NCBI RefSeq assembly: GCF_004028095.1
Contig: NZ_SBHM01000006.1
Location: 620,001 to 684,000 of the forward strand
Source: Paenarthrobacter ureafaciens
Lineage (GTDB): Bacteria > Actinomycetota > Actinomycetes > Actinomycetales > Micrococcaceae
Length of the DNA stretch: 64,000 nucleotides
Direction: 5' to 3'
Part shown: positions 35,601 to 44,078 of the stretch, in pieces
How the letters are laid out: every line of letters starts with the position of its first letter
Position numbering within the stretch: position 1 is the first letter of the stretch
The notes under the pieces: generated by a model
The model's input: only the letters and a program-made list of their open reading frames with translations
What the model was told of the DNA's origin: nothing
The model's database searches: none
Translations under genes and position numbers: made by a program

Positions 35601-36071
35601 CGGCGCGGTGTGGCCCTCCAACAGTTCCTTGATGATGAGGTCCTGCTCAGGCCCGGAAAGCAGTTTGGGTGGCCGCGGCAGCGGCAGGACGCCTTCTGCC
35701 TTGGCACGCCGGATGACATCGAAAGCGTACGACGCCCAGGTGCGTGCCGGCGTCGTACTCAAGCTCCTGTCCAACCGCCCTGTGAAGGTGTCCCGCAAAG
35801 CAGCTGCGGCGTGGCGGCCCGGGGCAAGGATAAGGATATTCTCCGGATCCACTCCGCCCCCGGTGACGCGGCGTACGGCCGATTCAACCAGGACAGTGGA
35901 CTTGCCCGTGCCCGGCCCGCCAGGGATCAGAACCGGGCCGCTGCCCTGCCCAAGGGTCACGACTGCTTCCTGGTCCGGCGACAACACGGGTGCCGCGTAA
36001 TGCGTTTCCTTCGGAGGGAGCAGGCGCAGCGCGGCCGGGGCTTGGCGTTTCTTGGCGGCAGTTACGGTCAC
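32691..36071 (-). CDS. adnA: AdnA-like helicase-nuclease subunit
   Basis: An 1126-residue partner of AdnB. Walker A is PGGPGTGKST, but motif II reads LILVDDAQESNP: Asp replaces the catalytic Glu of DExQ, suggesting weak ATP hydrolysis. The nuclease domain contains GQVDRLEIDAEGRLVIVDLK, with Asp and Lys in place. The C-terminus has closely spaced cysteines (GCRLPDVCPLCARG), possibly part of an Fe-S cluster as known in AddB-type nucleases. A short insert of three near-identical hexapeptides (VLAQPE/VLAQPD/VPAQPE) lies in the middle. The GTG start overlaps the stop of the alkyltransferase-like gene (GTGA). Confidence 0.88.
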   Translation of the reverse strand: MTVTAAKKRQAPAALRLLPPKETHYAAPVLSPDQEAVVTLGQGSGPVLIPGGPGTGKSTVLVESAVRRVTGGGVDPENILILAPGRHAAAALRDTFTGRLDRSLSTTPARTWASYAFDVIRRAKAEGVLPLPRPPKLLSGPEQDLIIKELLEGHTAPGFELPWPEDLSAALSTRGFRHEIRQLFDRIIESGRTAEDLVALAWECGRPDWMAAAELYREYRDVLDLRMPEAFDPAGILTTARQIFQDSPAFLAAERERLQLILVDDAQESNPAIFELLADIAEGKDVLVTYSPDTVVQGFRGARPDLVADLPSLLRGGREEDVLVRPLSVTHRHAPQVAEAWTRVASRISQRAGGQLARVLAQPEVLAQPDVPAQPETGKPRNGHSVPGVQGTAEGHILPSSVHEMRYIAQRILLAQLREGRELSEIAVIVRNGGQISQLERYLSGQGIPVRVPVADSAVRDEVAVRPLLEAFAVVLDPEKLTPETAVSLLTSRIGGASAIELRRLRQSLRREELQGGGGRSSDALLVEALLQPGALATLGIEGSVARRLSRMLAAGSAAANEPGANAESVLWALWNATGLASRWAEAALEGGNAGARADRDLDAMMALFHTAERYVDQLPGSGPEQFLEYLLNQELPMDTLAARAQLEECVELMTPASAAGREWPVVIVAGLQEGVWPNTRLRGELLGSTLFADAVEHGVEYALGRGPLSRLRDIRYDELRSFSTAVSRAREVLICTAVSSEDEQPSSFLDYAAPLPQGEYQREYTPVDRPMTLRALVAELRQHAQSGEPAAPGEPDVAAVAARVLARLAMAEPPVPGAHPDSWWGLAPLSSEAAIVPPGGTVSVSPSKVETVHKSPLDWFVQAAGGEAATDFARSLGTLVHGIAQELPEASGAEYVAELVKRWPTLGMKDNWEGKLDFQRAELMVRKLAQYVVEMRSEGRSLLAVEHDFEVRLPDLEHGESGTDDGARHAVLRGQVDRLEIDAEGRLVIVDLKTGKRQPGKADVARHPQLGAYQVAVLEGAFEDAGVVGPNVDAGSSTDAASARAPGGAALAQLGTKTKTPVIQQQDALEEEDNWAGPLVNEAARLMAGATFEARHDPGKSGFGGHGCRLPDVCPLCARGKQVTE
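34943..34998. repeat. 18-bp tandem repeat inside adnA
   Basis: The 12-mer TCCGGCTGCGCT occurs at 34945, 34963 and 34981, exactly 18 bp apart. It is in frame and encodes three Gln-Pro hexapeptides. Copy number could vary between strains without shifting the frame. Confidence 0.85.
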
Positions 36072-36484
36072 ACAGTCATTTCATCATCGGGCACTGACAA
36101 AATATGGAGCTGACGCTCCAACTGGTCGGAGATCACATCCAGTTGGTCAAATTCCTCGTCCGAAGGTGCCCAACGGGCAGACACCAGGTCCACCCTCCAG
36201 CGCCCCTCCCCCGTTCGCAGGAAAGCGTCATACGCACCGTGGAGCGGCGTCTCTTCCTGGAGGTAGTGCCGCAATGCTTCGGCTTCATGCCCGGGCGGCG
36301 CTTCGCCGCTGGCACGGAGGACGCGCCACCAAGGAACAGCGCTGCCATAGTGGCTCATCACGGAGCCGACCTGCCTCGGTCCGCCGGAGCCAAGGAGCTC
36401 CGCAACGTCGCCATAGGACACCGCGGCGCCCGACGGGATGAGGTCAACAACGGCGAGCACCGCAGTTACATACTCCATCCGCAT
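36068..36484 (-). CDS. Alkyltransferase-like protein (ATL)
   Basis: A 138-residue member of the O6-alkylguanine-DNA alkyltransferase fold. The N-terminal helix-turn-helix core is IPSGAAVSYGDVAELLGSGGPRQVGSVMSH split over residues 17-45. The active-site motif PCHRV is replaced by PWWRV (residues 51-55), so the acceptor cysteine is missing. Such proteins bind alkylated DNA and hand it to other repair systems, chiefly nucleotide excision repair, rather than repairing it themselves. The C-terminus beyond the motif is diverged. Its stop overlaps the GTG of adnA, so production is linked to the helicase-nuclease. The start is ATG 36484. Confidence 0.87.
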   Translation of the reverse strand: MRMEYVTAVLAVVDLIPSGAAVSYGDVAELLGSGGPRQVGSVMSHYGSAVPWWRVLRASGEAPPGHEAEALRHYLQEETPLHGAYDAFLRTGEGRWRVDLVSARWAPSDEEFDQLDVISDQLERQLHILSVPDDEMTV

Positions 36485-36548
36485 GTGATCAGCGTAGCTG
36501 CAGAGTGTCGCTCCCAATAGTGTCGGTGCCGGCCGGTAGCTTGAAACC

Positions 36549-37259
36549 ATGAGTTCCTGGAATACCCTTCCCCGTGCTGCCTTCGACCTCGAGACCACCG
36601 GAAAGAATTCCCGCTCCGCCCGGATAGTCACGGCGTCAATCACGGTTGTGGACTCCCGCGGCGAGTTGGTCCAGGAACATGAATGGCTCGCTGACCCCGG
36701 TGTTGAGATTCCCCTGGAAGCAAGCGAGGTCCACGGCGTCACCACAGCCAAGGCCCGGGCCGAAGGCCGTCCGGCGGCTGACGTGACGCGCGAGGTCGCA
36801 GGCGTCCTCCAGGGTCTTTTCGATGACGGCACGCCCATCATCGCTTTCAACGCCAGTTACGACTTTACGGTGCTTGCGGCAGAGTCGGCCAGGCACGGCG
36901 TGCCGCAGCTCACCCGTTTCCCTGTCCTGGACCCCTACATTATGAACAAGCAGGTGGACCGGTACCGCAAGGGAAAGCGGACGCTGACAGCCCTTTGCGA
37001 AGAGTACGGTGTCCTTCTGGACAACGCCCACACTTCTGCTGCGGATGCGCTGGCCACCCTTCGCGTCCTGGACGCCATGGCGGGAAAGTTTCCCAAGTTG
37101 CACATGCCTGCATCCCAGTTGCATCATTTGCAGGTGGACTGGGCAGCTTCCCAGGCTGCCGACTTCCAGGAATACCTCCGCCGGAGCAAGCCTGCTGCAG
37201 TCATCGAAGGCCAGTGGCCGGTGCTCCCTCCGGAGGATGCCAGCCGCGGAGGTTTCTGA
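36549..37259 (+). CDS. DEDDh 3'-5' exonuclease (DnaQ/epsilon-like)
   Basis: A 236-residue exonuclease domain protein. ExoI is FDLETTGKNS, with the two acidic metal ligands. ExoII is FNASYDFTVL. ExoIII epsilon has HTSAADALATL, the His-x4-Asp of the DEDDh type. HEWLADPGVEIPLEASEVHGVT is also typical of the epsilon/RNase T group. There is no polymerase or BRCT domain. It could act in proofreading, repair or RNA processing. It is divergent from the alkyltransferase-like gene with a 64-bp gap. Confidence 0.9.
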   Translation: MSSWNTLPRAAFDLETTGKNSRSARIVTASITVVDSRGELVQEHEWLADPGVEIPLEASEVHGVTTAKARAEGRPAADVTREVAGVLQGLFDDGTPIIAFNASYDFTVLAAESARHGVPQLTRFPVLDPYIMNKQVDRYRKGKRTLTALCEEYGVLLDNAHTSAADALATLRVLDAMAGKFPKLHMPASQLHHLQVDWAASQAADFQEYLRRSKPAAVIEGQWPVLPPEDASRGGF

Positions 37260-37583
37260 CCTCCACCCTGCCGGCCTGCGACGGAGTGCGATGCAACTCA
37301 CATACATTCAGGGAACTCCTTTGTGGGCCATGATGCGCCCACTGATTTCCCAAGCCCTGCTACCGACGGAACGCTAGAGGGCTGGGTATGCCCCACGCCC
37401 TCCGATAATTCGGCATTTGAAGACCACATCGGTCACCTGTTCGATTCAAAAGGCCTCCGGGCGTTGGTGACATAATTAAGTTTGGCGGGTCGAAGTCTGC
37501 TAGGACAGCCGGAAACCTGGTGCTGTTACGTTCCCCGCCCACCACAAACGTCTGACGTGACCTTCGATGAAAGTGATTTCTTG
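37260..37583. other. Intergenic gap before the amino-acid ABC operon
   Basis: No coding sequence recognised. A hairpin at 37377-37402 (GAGGGCTGGG with CCCACGCCCTC, one bulge) lacks a T-run. It might be a degenerate terminator of the exonuclease gene. The AT-rich CATAATTAAG near 37472 could be part of a promoter for the ABC operon, but no matching -35 box was found. Confidence 0.4.
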
Positions 37584-38534
37584 ATGAAATTCAAAGCGCC
37601 CAAGTGGCTCGCTGCTGCTCCCGTTGCAGCAGCCCTGGTGATCTCCCTCGCGGCCTGCGGCGGAGGAACCTCAGAGTCGAGCAGCTCAGCGACGGATGCA
37701 CTCGCGGGCAGCGACCAGCAGACGCTGGACAAATACACCACCGCGGATGTCACTCCGATCGACCAGATCGATAAGTCGAAGCTTGGCCTCATCACCGAAG
37801 GTACCCTCCGCGTCGGCACGCTCAGCGACGCTCCGCCGAACATCTTCATCGATGGCTCCGGCAAATTCACCGGCTATGACAATGAGCTCCTGCGCGCGGT
37901 CGGCGACAAGCTGGGCCTGAAGGTCGAGTTCGCTTCCACCGACTTCTCCGCACTCCTGTCGCAGGTAGCGAACAAGCAGTTCGACGTCGGATCCTCCTCG
38001 ATCTCCACCACGGACGCCCGCCGCAAGACGGTCGGCTTCACCAATGGCTACGACTTCGGCTACATGGCGGTCGTGACCAAGAATGACGCCAAGGTCACCG
38101 GGTTCGCCGACCTCAAGGAAGGCGTCCGGATCGGCGTCGTCCAGGGCACCGTGCAGGATGACTACGTCACCAACACCCTCAAGCTTGAGCCCGTCCGTTT
38201 CCCTGACTACAACACTGTCTACGGCAACGTGAAGAACGGCCAGATCGATGCTTGGGTTGCCCCCTCGCAGCAGGCCACCGGCCAGGTAAAGGAAGGCGAC
38301 AACACCAAGATCGCCGAAAAGGTTGTCAACACCCAGAACTTCACCGCGTACGCCGTGAACAAGGACAACCAGCCCCTGATCGACGCGCTGAACGCCGGCC
38401 TGGACGCTGTCATCGCTGACGGCACGTGGACCAAGCTCACTGCCGAATGGTACGAGGACCGTCCGACGGCGGCCGAGCAGACCCCGCAGGGCTGGAAGCC
38501 GGGCAGCAAGGCCGTCCAGATTCCCGCCAAGTAA
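37584..38534 (+). CDS. Amino-acid ABC transporter substrate-binding lipoprotein
   Basis: A 316-residue family 3 solute-binding protein. The lipobox LAAC is near residue 24, after a hydrophobic signal (WLAAAPVAAALVISLAAC) and before a Ser-rich linker. The binding domain shows GTLRVGTLSDAPPNIFIDGS, GKFTGYDNELLRAVGDKLGL and FTNGYDFGYMAVVTKND, typical of polar amino-acid receptors. Ligand not predictable. The permease follows after 12 bp and the ATPase after that, forming a complete importer. The start is ATG 37584, just before the signal peptide. Confidence 0.92.
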   Translation: MKFKAPKWLAAAPVAAALVISLAACGGGTSESSSSATDALAGSDQQTLDKYTTADVTPIDQIDKSKLGLITEGTLRVGTLSDAPPNIFIDGSGKFTGYDNELLRAVGDKLGLKVEFASTDFSALLSQVANKQFDVGSSSISTTDARRKTVGFTNGYDFGYMAVVTKNDAKVTGFADLKEGVRIGVVQGTVQDDYVTNTLKLEPVRFPDYNTVYGNVKNGQIDAWVAPSQQATGQVKEGDNTKIAEKVVNTQNFTAYAVNKDNQPLIDALNAGLDAVIADGTWTKLTAEWYEDRPTAAEQTPQGWKPGSKAVQIPAK

Positions 38535-38546
38535 CCCGGGGGTTCC

Positions 38547-39311
38547 ATGGATATCCTCAAGCAACTCGCAGACACCTTCCTTGACTGGGAGGCGATGGGC
38601 GAAGTCATTCCCAAGATGTTCGCCGTAGGCCTGCCGAATACCCTCGTTTTGGCAATCATCTCGGGGATCATCGGGACGGTGCTGGGCATGGCCCTTGCAC
38701 TGATGGGGATTTCCCGGAACCCTGTGGCCCGGTGGATTGCCCGTGTGTACACGGACATCCTCCGCGGCCTGCCCCCGGTGCTGACCATCCTGGTGATCGG
38801 GTTCGGCTTCGGACCCATCATCCGGGAACTGACCGGCTCCACCAGCCCGTACCCCATGGCAATCGCTGCGTTGTCCTTGATGTCCGGCGCCTACATCGGT
38901 GAAATTTTCCGATCGGGCATCCAGAGCGTTGACAAGGGCCAGCTGGAAGCCTCCCGCGCCCTTGGCTTTGGCTACGGCGCTTCCATGCGGCTCGTGGTGG
39001 TACCCCAAGGTATCCGCCGCGTGCTTCCGGCGCTGGTGAACCAGTTCATTGCACTGATCAAGGAATCCTCGCTGGTGTTCCTCTTGGGTCTTCTGGCCTC
39101 GGAACGCGAAATCTTCCAGATCGGCAAGGACGCAGCGGCGAACACAGGAAACCTGTCGCCATACGTCGCTGCGGCCGTGTTCTACCTCGCGTTGACCATT
39201 CCGCTGACGCACTTCGTGAACTGGATCGACGCCAGGATGCGCTCAGGACGCCCTGAGAAGAAAGAACCGGACGATGCCGCGGCAGTCGTCGGAAAGGGAG
39301 CCCAGGCATGA
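38547..39311 (+). CDS. Amino-acid ABC transporter permease
   Basis: A 254-residue HisM/GlnP-type inner-membrane subunit with about five membrane helices. The first is [40 protein letters not shown] and the EAA-loop [20 protein letters not shown], which contacts the ATPase, are clear. Only one permease is encoded, so it should form a homodimer. Its stop overlaps the ATPase start as ATGA. Confidence 0.93.
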   Translation: MDILKQLADTFLDWEAMGEVIPKMFAVGLPNTLVLAIISGIIGTVLGMALALMGISRNPVARWIARVYTDILRGLPPVLTILVIGFGFGPIIRELTGSTSPYPMAIAALSLMSGAYIGEIFRSGIQSVDKGQLEASRALGFGYGASMRLVVVPQGIRRVLPALVNQFIALIKESSLVFLLGLLASEREIFQIGKDAAANTGNLSPYVAAAVFYLALTIPLTHFVNWIDARMRSGRPEKKEPDDAAAVVGKGAQA

Positions 39312-40045
39312 GCGAGTTCACTTCGGGGTCATTGACGGCCAAGAACATTCACCTTTCCTTCGGCAGCAACCATGTCCTGAGGGGCATCGACCTGCACGTT
39401 CCGCAGGGCACCACGGCATCCGTGATCGGTCCTTCCGGTTCCGGCAAGTCCACCCTCCTCAGAGTCATGAACCGGCTCATCGAACCCGACCAGGGGGACA
39501 TCCTCCTGGACGGCAAGTCGGTACTGAAGGACAACCCGGATGAGCTCCGGCGCCGCATCGGCATGGTGTTCCAGCAGTTCAACCTGTTCCCGCACAAGAC
39601 AGTTGCGGAGAACGTGACGCTGGCCCTGCGCAAGCTGCGCGGCATGTCCAAGGACCAGGCCCGCGAGGAGGCCCTTGCCCAACTCGATCTGGTGGGACTG
39701 AAGCACAAAGCGGACGTCCGGCCGGCCAATCTCTCCGGTGGACAGCAGCAGCGCGTGGCTATTGCCCGCGCACTGGCCATGAAGCCGGAAGTCATGTTCT
39801 TCGACGAAGCAACATCGGCTTTGGACCCGGAGCTCGTCAAGGGCGTCCTGGCCCTGATGACGGACTTGGCCAAAGGCGGCATGACCATGGTTGTGGTCAC
39901 GCACGAGATGGGTTTCTCAAGGAACGTCTCGGACACGGTGACCTTCATGGACGCCGGTGTGGTGGTGGAGTCCGGTCCTCCGGAGGAACTGTTCACCAGC
40001 CCCCGCACCGAACGGCTGCAAGGATTCCTTTCGGACGTCCTCTAA
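39308..40045 (+). CDS. Amino-acid ABC transporter ATP-binding protein
   Basis: A 245-residue ATPase of the polar amino-acid importer class. Walker A is GPSGSGKST, the Q-loop is in [18 protein letters not shown], the signature is [18 protein letters not shown], Walker B is [16 protein letters not shown] and the switch histidine is in [15 protein letters not shown]. Last gene of the three-gene operon, which ends at a strong terminator. Confidence 0.95.
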   Translation: MSEFTSGSLTAKNIHLSFGSNHVLRGIDLHVPQGTTASVIGPSGSGKSTLLRVMNRLIEPDQGDILLDGKSVLKDNPDELRRRIGMVFQQFNLFPHKTVAENVTLALRKLRGMSKDQAREEALAQLDLVGLKHKADVRPANLSGGQQQRVAIARALAMKPEVMFFDEATSALDPELVKGVLALMTDLAKGGMTMVVVTHEMGFSRNVSDTVTFMDAGVVVESGPPEELFTSPRTERLQGFLSDVL

Positions 40046-40088
40046 GGCACGTTCCCTCACGGCCGCCATCCCGGGCCGCCGCTGAGTG

Positions 40089-40137
40089 AAAAGCCCCGTT
40101 TTGTTCCGCTAACCAGCGGAGCAAAACGGGGCTTTCC
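40089..40137. terminator. Bidirectional intrinsic terminator between the ABC operon and the GH3 gene
   Basis: A near-perfect stem of about 21 bp (40090-40110 with 40115-40135, one wobble pair) contains AAAGCCCCGTTTTG and its complement around an AACC loop. It is bounded by A-rich and T-rich ends, so it can serve the plus-strand operon and the convergent minus-strand gene. Confidence 0.88.
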
Positions 40138-40209
40138 TCTTGGGTCCTGGTCTCCGTGGATCCCCTGGCTTCCACGAAGACCGGGATGGGCCTTTAAGAC
40201 GCGCCCGCT

Positions 40210-41520
40210 CTAAAGGGCTGACGCGGCTTTGACCCGCAAAATCGTCAGGACTGCATCGTCGATCTTCCGCATGAAGGCAGGATCCGACTGCGCCTTGTCG
40301 ACGACGGCCTGGTGCATGGCAGGGATCCGGGAAGGGTCCGCGCAGACCATCATGGTTCCCCCGGCCCCGAAGAAGTTCAGCGCCCGGTCAGCACTCCCCC
40401 AGGGTTCCAGTTGGGCGGCACTGCACAGGTCATCTGAGACAATGATCCCGTCGAATGCCAGGTCCTCGCGGAGCATTGACGTGATCACGGGCGAGAACGG
40501 AGCAATGGTGGCGGGGTCAATCTTGTCGTAGTACGCGTTGGAGAGCATGACCCAGCGGGTTCCATTCCTGATAGCCGCACGGAAAGGCGCCAAGGCGGGA
40601 TCGGTCCGGGTTGTTTCCTTATCCCGCACGTCCTTGCTGACGTCCGTGTTGGGCACTACCCTCCCCAAGCCCGGGAAATGCTTCACCACCGGTGCCACGC
40701 CTGCGTCGGCCATGCCCAAGGCGAAGGCGTTACCCAGTTCGGACACCGTTCCGGGTGAATAGCCGTACTGACGCTGGAACCGTCCGATAGGGCCGTTGGA
40801 CGGTGCGAACTCCGGGCTGGCAACGGTGTCCAGAACCGGCGCGAGGTTCACGTTGACACCTGCGCTCCGCAGTTCCTTGCCCCACACGGCTGCCTCGGAA
40901 CGTAACCGGGTTCCGCCCAGCCCGGCCTGTGCTGTTGCCGCAGGAATGGTTGTGAATCCGGGACCGGAAAGGACCTGCACGTTGCCGCCCTCTTGGTCCG
41001 TCCCGACGAACAGCGGAAGGTTCCCGGTGGTGCCCGGGCTGACGGTTCCGGTCAGGGAGGCCACGACCTTGGCCGTTGCCTCGGAGCCTGCTTTGCTGCG
41101 GCCGCTCAGATAGACATTTCCTGTGTGGTAGGTAGTCAGGGCCGTCATGGTGCCCGGATCCGCGCCCGTTGCCTTGGCCGCGACCATGAACAACTGGCCA
41201 ACCCGCTGATCCAGGCTGAGCCGGGACAATTGTTGGGACGCAGTATCAGCAGGTGCGGCCGAAGTAGGCGGCGCAGCGCTCAAGCTGGGCCCCGCGTCCC
41301 TTGAGGCTGAGGCGGGGCCAGGACTTTGCGTCGCGGCCGGCGGGGAGGACGCCGACGGCGGAGCGGGGCTTGAGTGCGGGGCTGTCGGGGTGGCGGACCC
41401 GGGAGCTCCGCTGTTGGAGCACCCGGTTGCCAGAACTGCGGTGAGACCAAGAGCCATGACGGTCTTGCTGACAGCCGTGACGGACTTGCTGGGGAAGGCA
41501 AAGGACGTGGTGGTGCGCAT
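40210..41520 (-). CDS. Glycoside hydrolase family 3 lipoprotein (NagZ-like)
   Basis: A 436-residue secreted beta-N-acetylhexosaminidase-like protein. The lipobox LATGC is near residue 34 after a hydrophobic signal, and a Pro/Ala/Ser-rich linker of about 70 residues follows. The GH3 barrel shows LFVGTDQEGGNVQVLSG, NLAPVLDTV, VVKHFPGLGRVVPNTDVSKD (catalytic loop) and FDGIIVSDDLCSAAQL, with the nucleophile Asp. Likely role: removing N-acetylglucosamine from cell-wall fragments outside the cell. ATG 41520 is used because it begins the signal peptide; no clear ribosome-binding site precedes it. Confidence 0.9.
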   Translation of the reverse strand: MRTTTSFAFPSKSVTAVSKTVMALGLTAVLATGCSNSGAPGSATPTAPHSSPAPPSASSPPAATQSPGPASASRDAGPSLSAAPPTSAAPADTASQQLSRLSLDQRVGQLFMVAAKATGADPGTMTALTTYHTGNVYLSGRSKAGSEATAKVVASLTGTVSPGTTGNLPLFVGTDQEGGNVQVLSGPGFTTIPAATAQAGLGGTRLRSEAAVWGKELRSAGVNVNLAPVLDTVASPEFAPSNGPIGRFQRQYGYSPGTVSELGNAFALGMADAGVAPVVKHFPGLGRVVPNTDVSKDVRDKETTRTDPALAPFRAAIRNGTRWVMLSNAYYDKIDPATIAPFSPVITSMLREDLAFDGIIVSDDLCSAAQLEPWGSADRALNFFGAGGTMMVCADPSRIPAMHQAVVDKAQSDPAFMRKIDDAVLTILRVKAASAL

Positions 41521-41576
41521 GGTAAACCGTGGATTCGTTGGGGTTGGGTTCCCTACGACACTACCCCCGTTAAGCA

Positions 41577-41615
41577 AACAGCGCCCCATCAGCATCATGG
41601 AAGCCGATGGGGCGC
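41577..41615 (-). terminator. Likely terminator of the haem operon
   Basis: Perfect 10-bp stem GCGCCCCATC / GATGGGGCGC (41581-41590 and 41606-41615), 15-nt loop. On the minus strand TGTTTGCTTAA follows, a weak T-run. It lies 20 bp after the hemL stop. Confidence 0.6.
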
Positions 41616-41634
41616 CGGTGGTTGGCGCCGGCCC

Positions 41635-42954
41635 TCAGGCGGTTGCTCCGGCGGCGGCCTTGGCTGCTGCCGGCAGTGCGTCGTAGATCCGGTTCATGGC
41701 AGCGTCGTCGTGGGCTGCGGAGAGGAACCATGCTTCGTAGACGGACGGCGGAAGGTAGACGCCGGAGTCCAGCATGGAGTGGAAGAACGGGGCGTACCGG
41801 AATGCTTCCTGGGCCTGGGCGTCCTGATAGTTGTGCACACCGTTGGCTGACGTGCCAAAGGCCACCGAGAACAGGTTTCCGGCGCGCTGGATGGAGTGGT
41901 CCACGCCCTCGGCGTCCAAGGCGGACGACAGGGCAGCGGAGAGTTCCAAGGACCGGGCATCGACGTGCGCGTAGACCTCCTGCGTGGCGTGCGTCAGGGT
42001 GGCGACACCTGCGGCCATGGCAACGGGATTCCCGGACAGCGTTCCCGCCTGGTACACCGGTCCCACCGGGGCCAGGTAGTCCATGACGTCGGCACGGCCG
42101 CCGAGGGCCGCCGTCGGCATTCCACCGCCAATCACCTTTCCGAAAGTCAGCAGGTCCGGAGCCCAGCCTTCCTGCTGACCGGTCAAACCCCAGTACCCGG
42201 CGTAGCCCGTACGGAATCCGGTCAGCACCTCGTCAAGGATGAGCAGTGCGCCGTGTTCCTTGGTGATCCGGGAGAGGCCTGCGTTGAAGCCCTCTCCCGG
42301 GGTGACAACGCCCATGTTGGCCGGCGCTGCTTCCGTGATGACCGCAGCGATGTCCTTGCCGTGGGCGGCGAAAGCCTCTTCCACGGCGGCCAGATCGTTG
42401 TAGGGCAAGACCATGGTTTCGGCGGCCGCCGCTGCCGTCACTCCGGCGGAGCCCGGAAGTGCAAGGGTGGCAACGCCCGAACCTGCGGACGCAAGCAAAC
42501 CGTCGAGGTGGCCGTGGTAGCAGCCGGCGAACTTGATGATGAGGTTCCGGCCGGTGAAGCCGCGGGCGAGCCGGACTGCTGTCATCGTGGCTTCCGTGCC
42601 AGTGGAAACCATCCGGATCCGTTCCACGGCGGAAACGCGCTCTTTAACCAGTGCGGCAAGGTTGGCTTCGTCCGGAGTGGACGCGCCGAAAGAGAGGCCC
42701 CGGTCAACTGCCGCGTGGACAGCCTCGAGGACGGCGGGGTGGGCGTGGCCCAGGAGGGCCGGGCCCCAGGAGCAGACGAGGTCCACGTAATCGCGGCCGT
42801 CAGCATCGGTGAGGTAGGCACCCTTGGCGGAGACCATGAACTTCGGTGTACCGCCCACTGAACCGAACGCACGAACAGGCGAATTGACACCACCGGGCAT
42901 CAGGGATTGGGCCCGATCGAACAGTTGGTCGGACACAGGGGTGTATGAGGTCAT
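41635..42954 (-). CDS. hemL: Glutamate-1-semialdehyde 2,1-aminomutase
   Basis: A 439-residue PLP enzyme that converts glutamate-1-semialdehyde to 5-aminolevulinate, the second step of the C5 haem pathway started by HemA. The PLP lysine is K273 in [38 protein letters not shown] and [17 protein letters not shown] are signature segments. The ATG has TAGGAA close upstream. It is the last gene of the minus-strand hem cluster, 44 bp after the LLM-type oxidoreductase. Confidence 0.96.
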   Translation of the reverse strand: MTSYTPVSDQLFDRAQSLMPGGVNSPVRAFGSVGGTPKFMVSAKGAYLTDADGRDYVDLVCSWGPALLGHAHPAVLEAVHAAVDRGLSFGASTPDEANLAALVKERVSAVERIRMVSTGTEATMTAVRLARGFTGRNLIIKFAGCYHGHLDGLLASAGSGVATLALPGSAGVTAAAAAETMVLPYNDLAAVEEAFAAHGKDIAAVITEAAPANMGVVTPGEGFNAGLSRITKEHGALLILDEVLTGFRTGYAGYWGLTGQQEGWAPDLLTFGKVIGGGMPTAALGGRADVMDYLAPVGPVYQAGTLSGNPVAMAAGVATLTHATQEVYAHVDARSLELSAALSSALDAEGVDHSIQRAGNLFSVAFGTSANGVHNYQDAQAQEAFRYAPFFHSMLDSGVYLPPSVYEAWFLSAAHDDAAMNRIYDALPAAAKAAAGATA

Positions 42955-42998
42955 GGTTCCTATTCTTCCAGTGATTCCAGCGCCGCTATGACGCTTGC

Positions 42999-44078
42999 TT
43001 AGGCCTGTTCGGCGAGGAGCTCCGCCACGCGCGGGGCCACCTCGGTGCCGTAGAGCTCGATGCAACGCATCATGGACCCGTGCGGCAGCGTTCCGTTGCT
43101 GTATTTGAGATCGAAGCGGTCAACCCCGAGGTTCCGTTTGAGGAGGGCTATCTTCCGGGCTACTGTCTCGGGTGAGCCCACGTAGAGGGCACCTTGCAGA
43201 CCGCACATGGCCTCGAACTCGCCGCGGTTACCCGGACCCCAGCCGCGCTCGGATCCTATCCGGTTGCGCTGCTCCAACCAATGCGGAAAGAGTTCTTCGC
43301 GCGCGGCTTCATCAGTTTCGGCGATGTAGCCCGGTGAGTGCGTGGCGATCTGGCGCATGGGGTGCCCGTACTTCCCCATCGCCTCCCGGTAGAGATTGAC
43401 CAGGGGCGCGAATCGTCGGGGCTCTCCCCCGATGATGGCGAAAATAATGGGGTATCCGTACTCCGCACACCGCAGCACGGATTCCGGTGTCCCGCCTACG
43501 CCGATCCAGGCGGGCAACAGGTGGTGCTGGAGCCGAGGGTAAACCTGCAGCCCGTTGACGTTGGGCCTTGTCCGGCCTTCCCAGTGAACGGGCTTCTGGG
43601 CCCGGACCTTGTGGAACAGGTCCAGTTTCTCCTCGAACAACACCTCGTAGTCAGCCAGGTCCAGGCCAAAAAGGGGGAAGGATTCCACAAAGGATCCCCT
43701 GCCCAGCATCACCTCGGCACGCCCGTTGGACAACGCATCAACGGTAGCGAAGCGCTGGAAAACCCTGATGGGGTCATCGGAGCTCAGGACCGTCACCGCA
43801 GTTCCCAGCCGGATCCGTGAGGTCACGGCGGCAGCGGCGCCGAGGAACACTTCGGGCGCGGATACCGCAAAATCGCGGCGGTGGTGCTCCCCGACACCAA
43901 AGGCGTGGATTCCGACGGCGTCCGCCAGTTTTGCTTCTTCCAGCAAGTCGCGCAGGACTTGCGCGTGTTCCTTGGGGTTCCCGTCGGCATCCAGCCCCGC
44001 GTCTCCGAAAGTATTGAGGCCGAGCAGGATCTCCCCGGGACCCACAGGGGCCGTGGGATCGGACGATACAGGGGTCAT
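42999..44078 (-). CDS. LLM-class flavin-dependent oxidoreductase
   Basis: A 359-residue luciferase-like TIM-barrel protein expected to use FMN or F420. [61 protein letters not shown] and [23 protein letters not shown] text (as [17 protein letters not shown]) place it in this class. Substrate unknown. It sits inside the haem operon: its ATG overlaps the hemB stop (ATGA), and hemL follows. That fixed position suggests a role tied to haem synthesis or to flavin-linked redox, but no enzyme of this class is an accepted haem-pathway step. Confidence 0.88.
   Translation of the reverse strand: MTPVSSDPTAPVGPGEILLGLNTFGDAGLDADGNPKEHAQVLRDLLEEAKLADAVGIHAFGVGEHHRRDFAVSAPEVFLGAAAAVTSRIRLGTAVTVLSSDDPIRVFQRFATVDALSNGRAEVMLGRGSFVESFPLFGLDLADYEVLFEEKLDLFHKVRAQKPVHWEGRTRPNVNGLQVYPRLQHHLLPAWIGVGGTPESVLRCAEYGYPIIFAIIGGEPRRFAPLVNLYREAMGKYGHPMRQIATHSPGYIAETDEAAREELFPHWLEQRNRIGSERGWGPGNRGEFEAMCGLQGALYVGSPETVARKIALLKRNLGVDRFDLKYSNGTLPHGSMMRCIELYGTEVAPRVAELLAEQA

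Noticed and set aside
36068..36484. Annotation as active O6-methylguanine-DNA methyltransferase
   Set aside because: The acceptor Cys of PCHRV is missing (PWWRV), so direct alkyl transfer is not possible.
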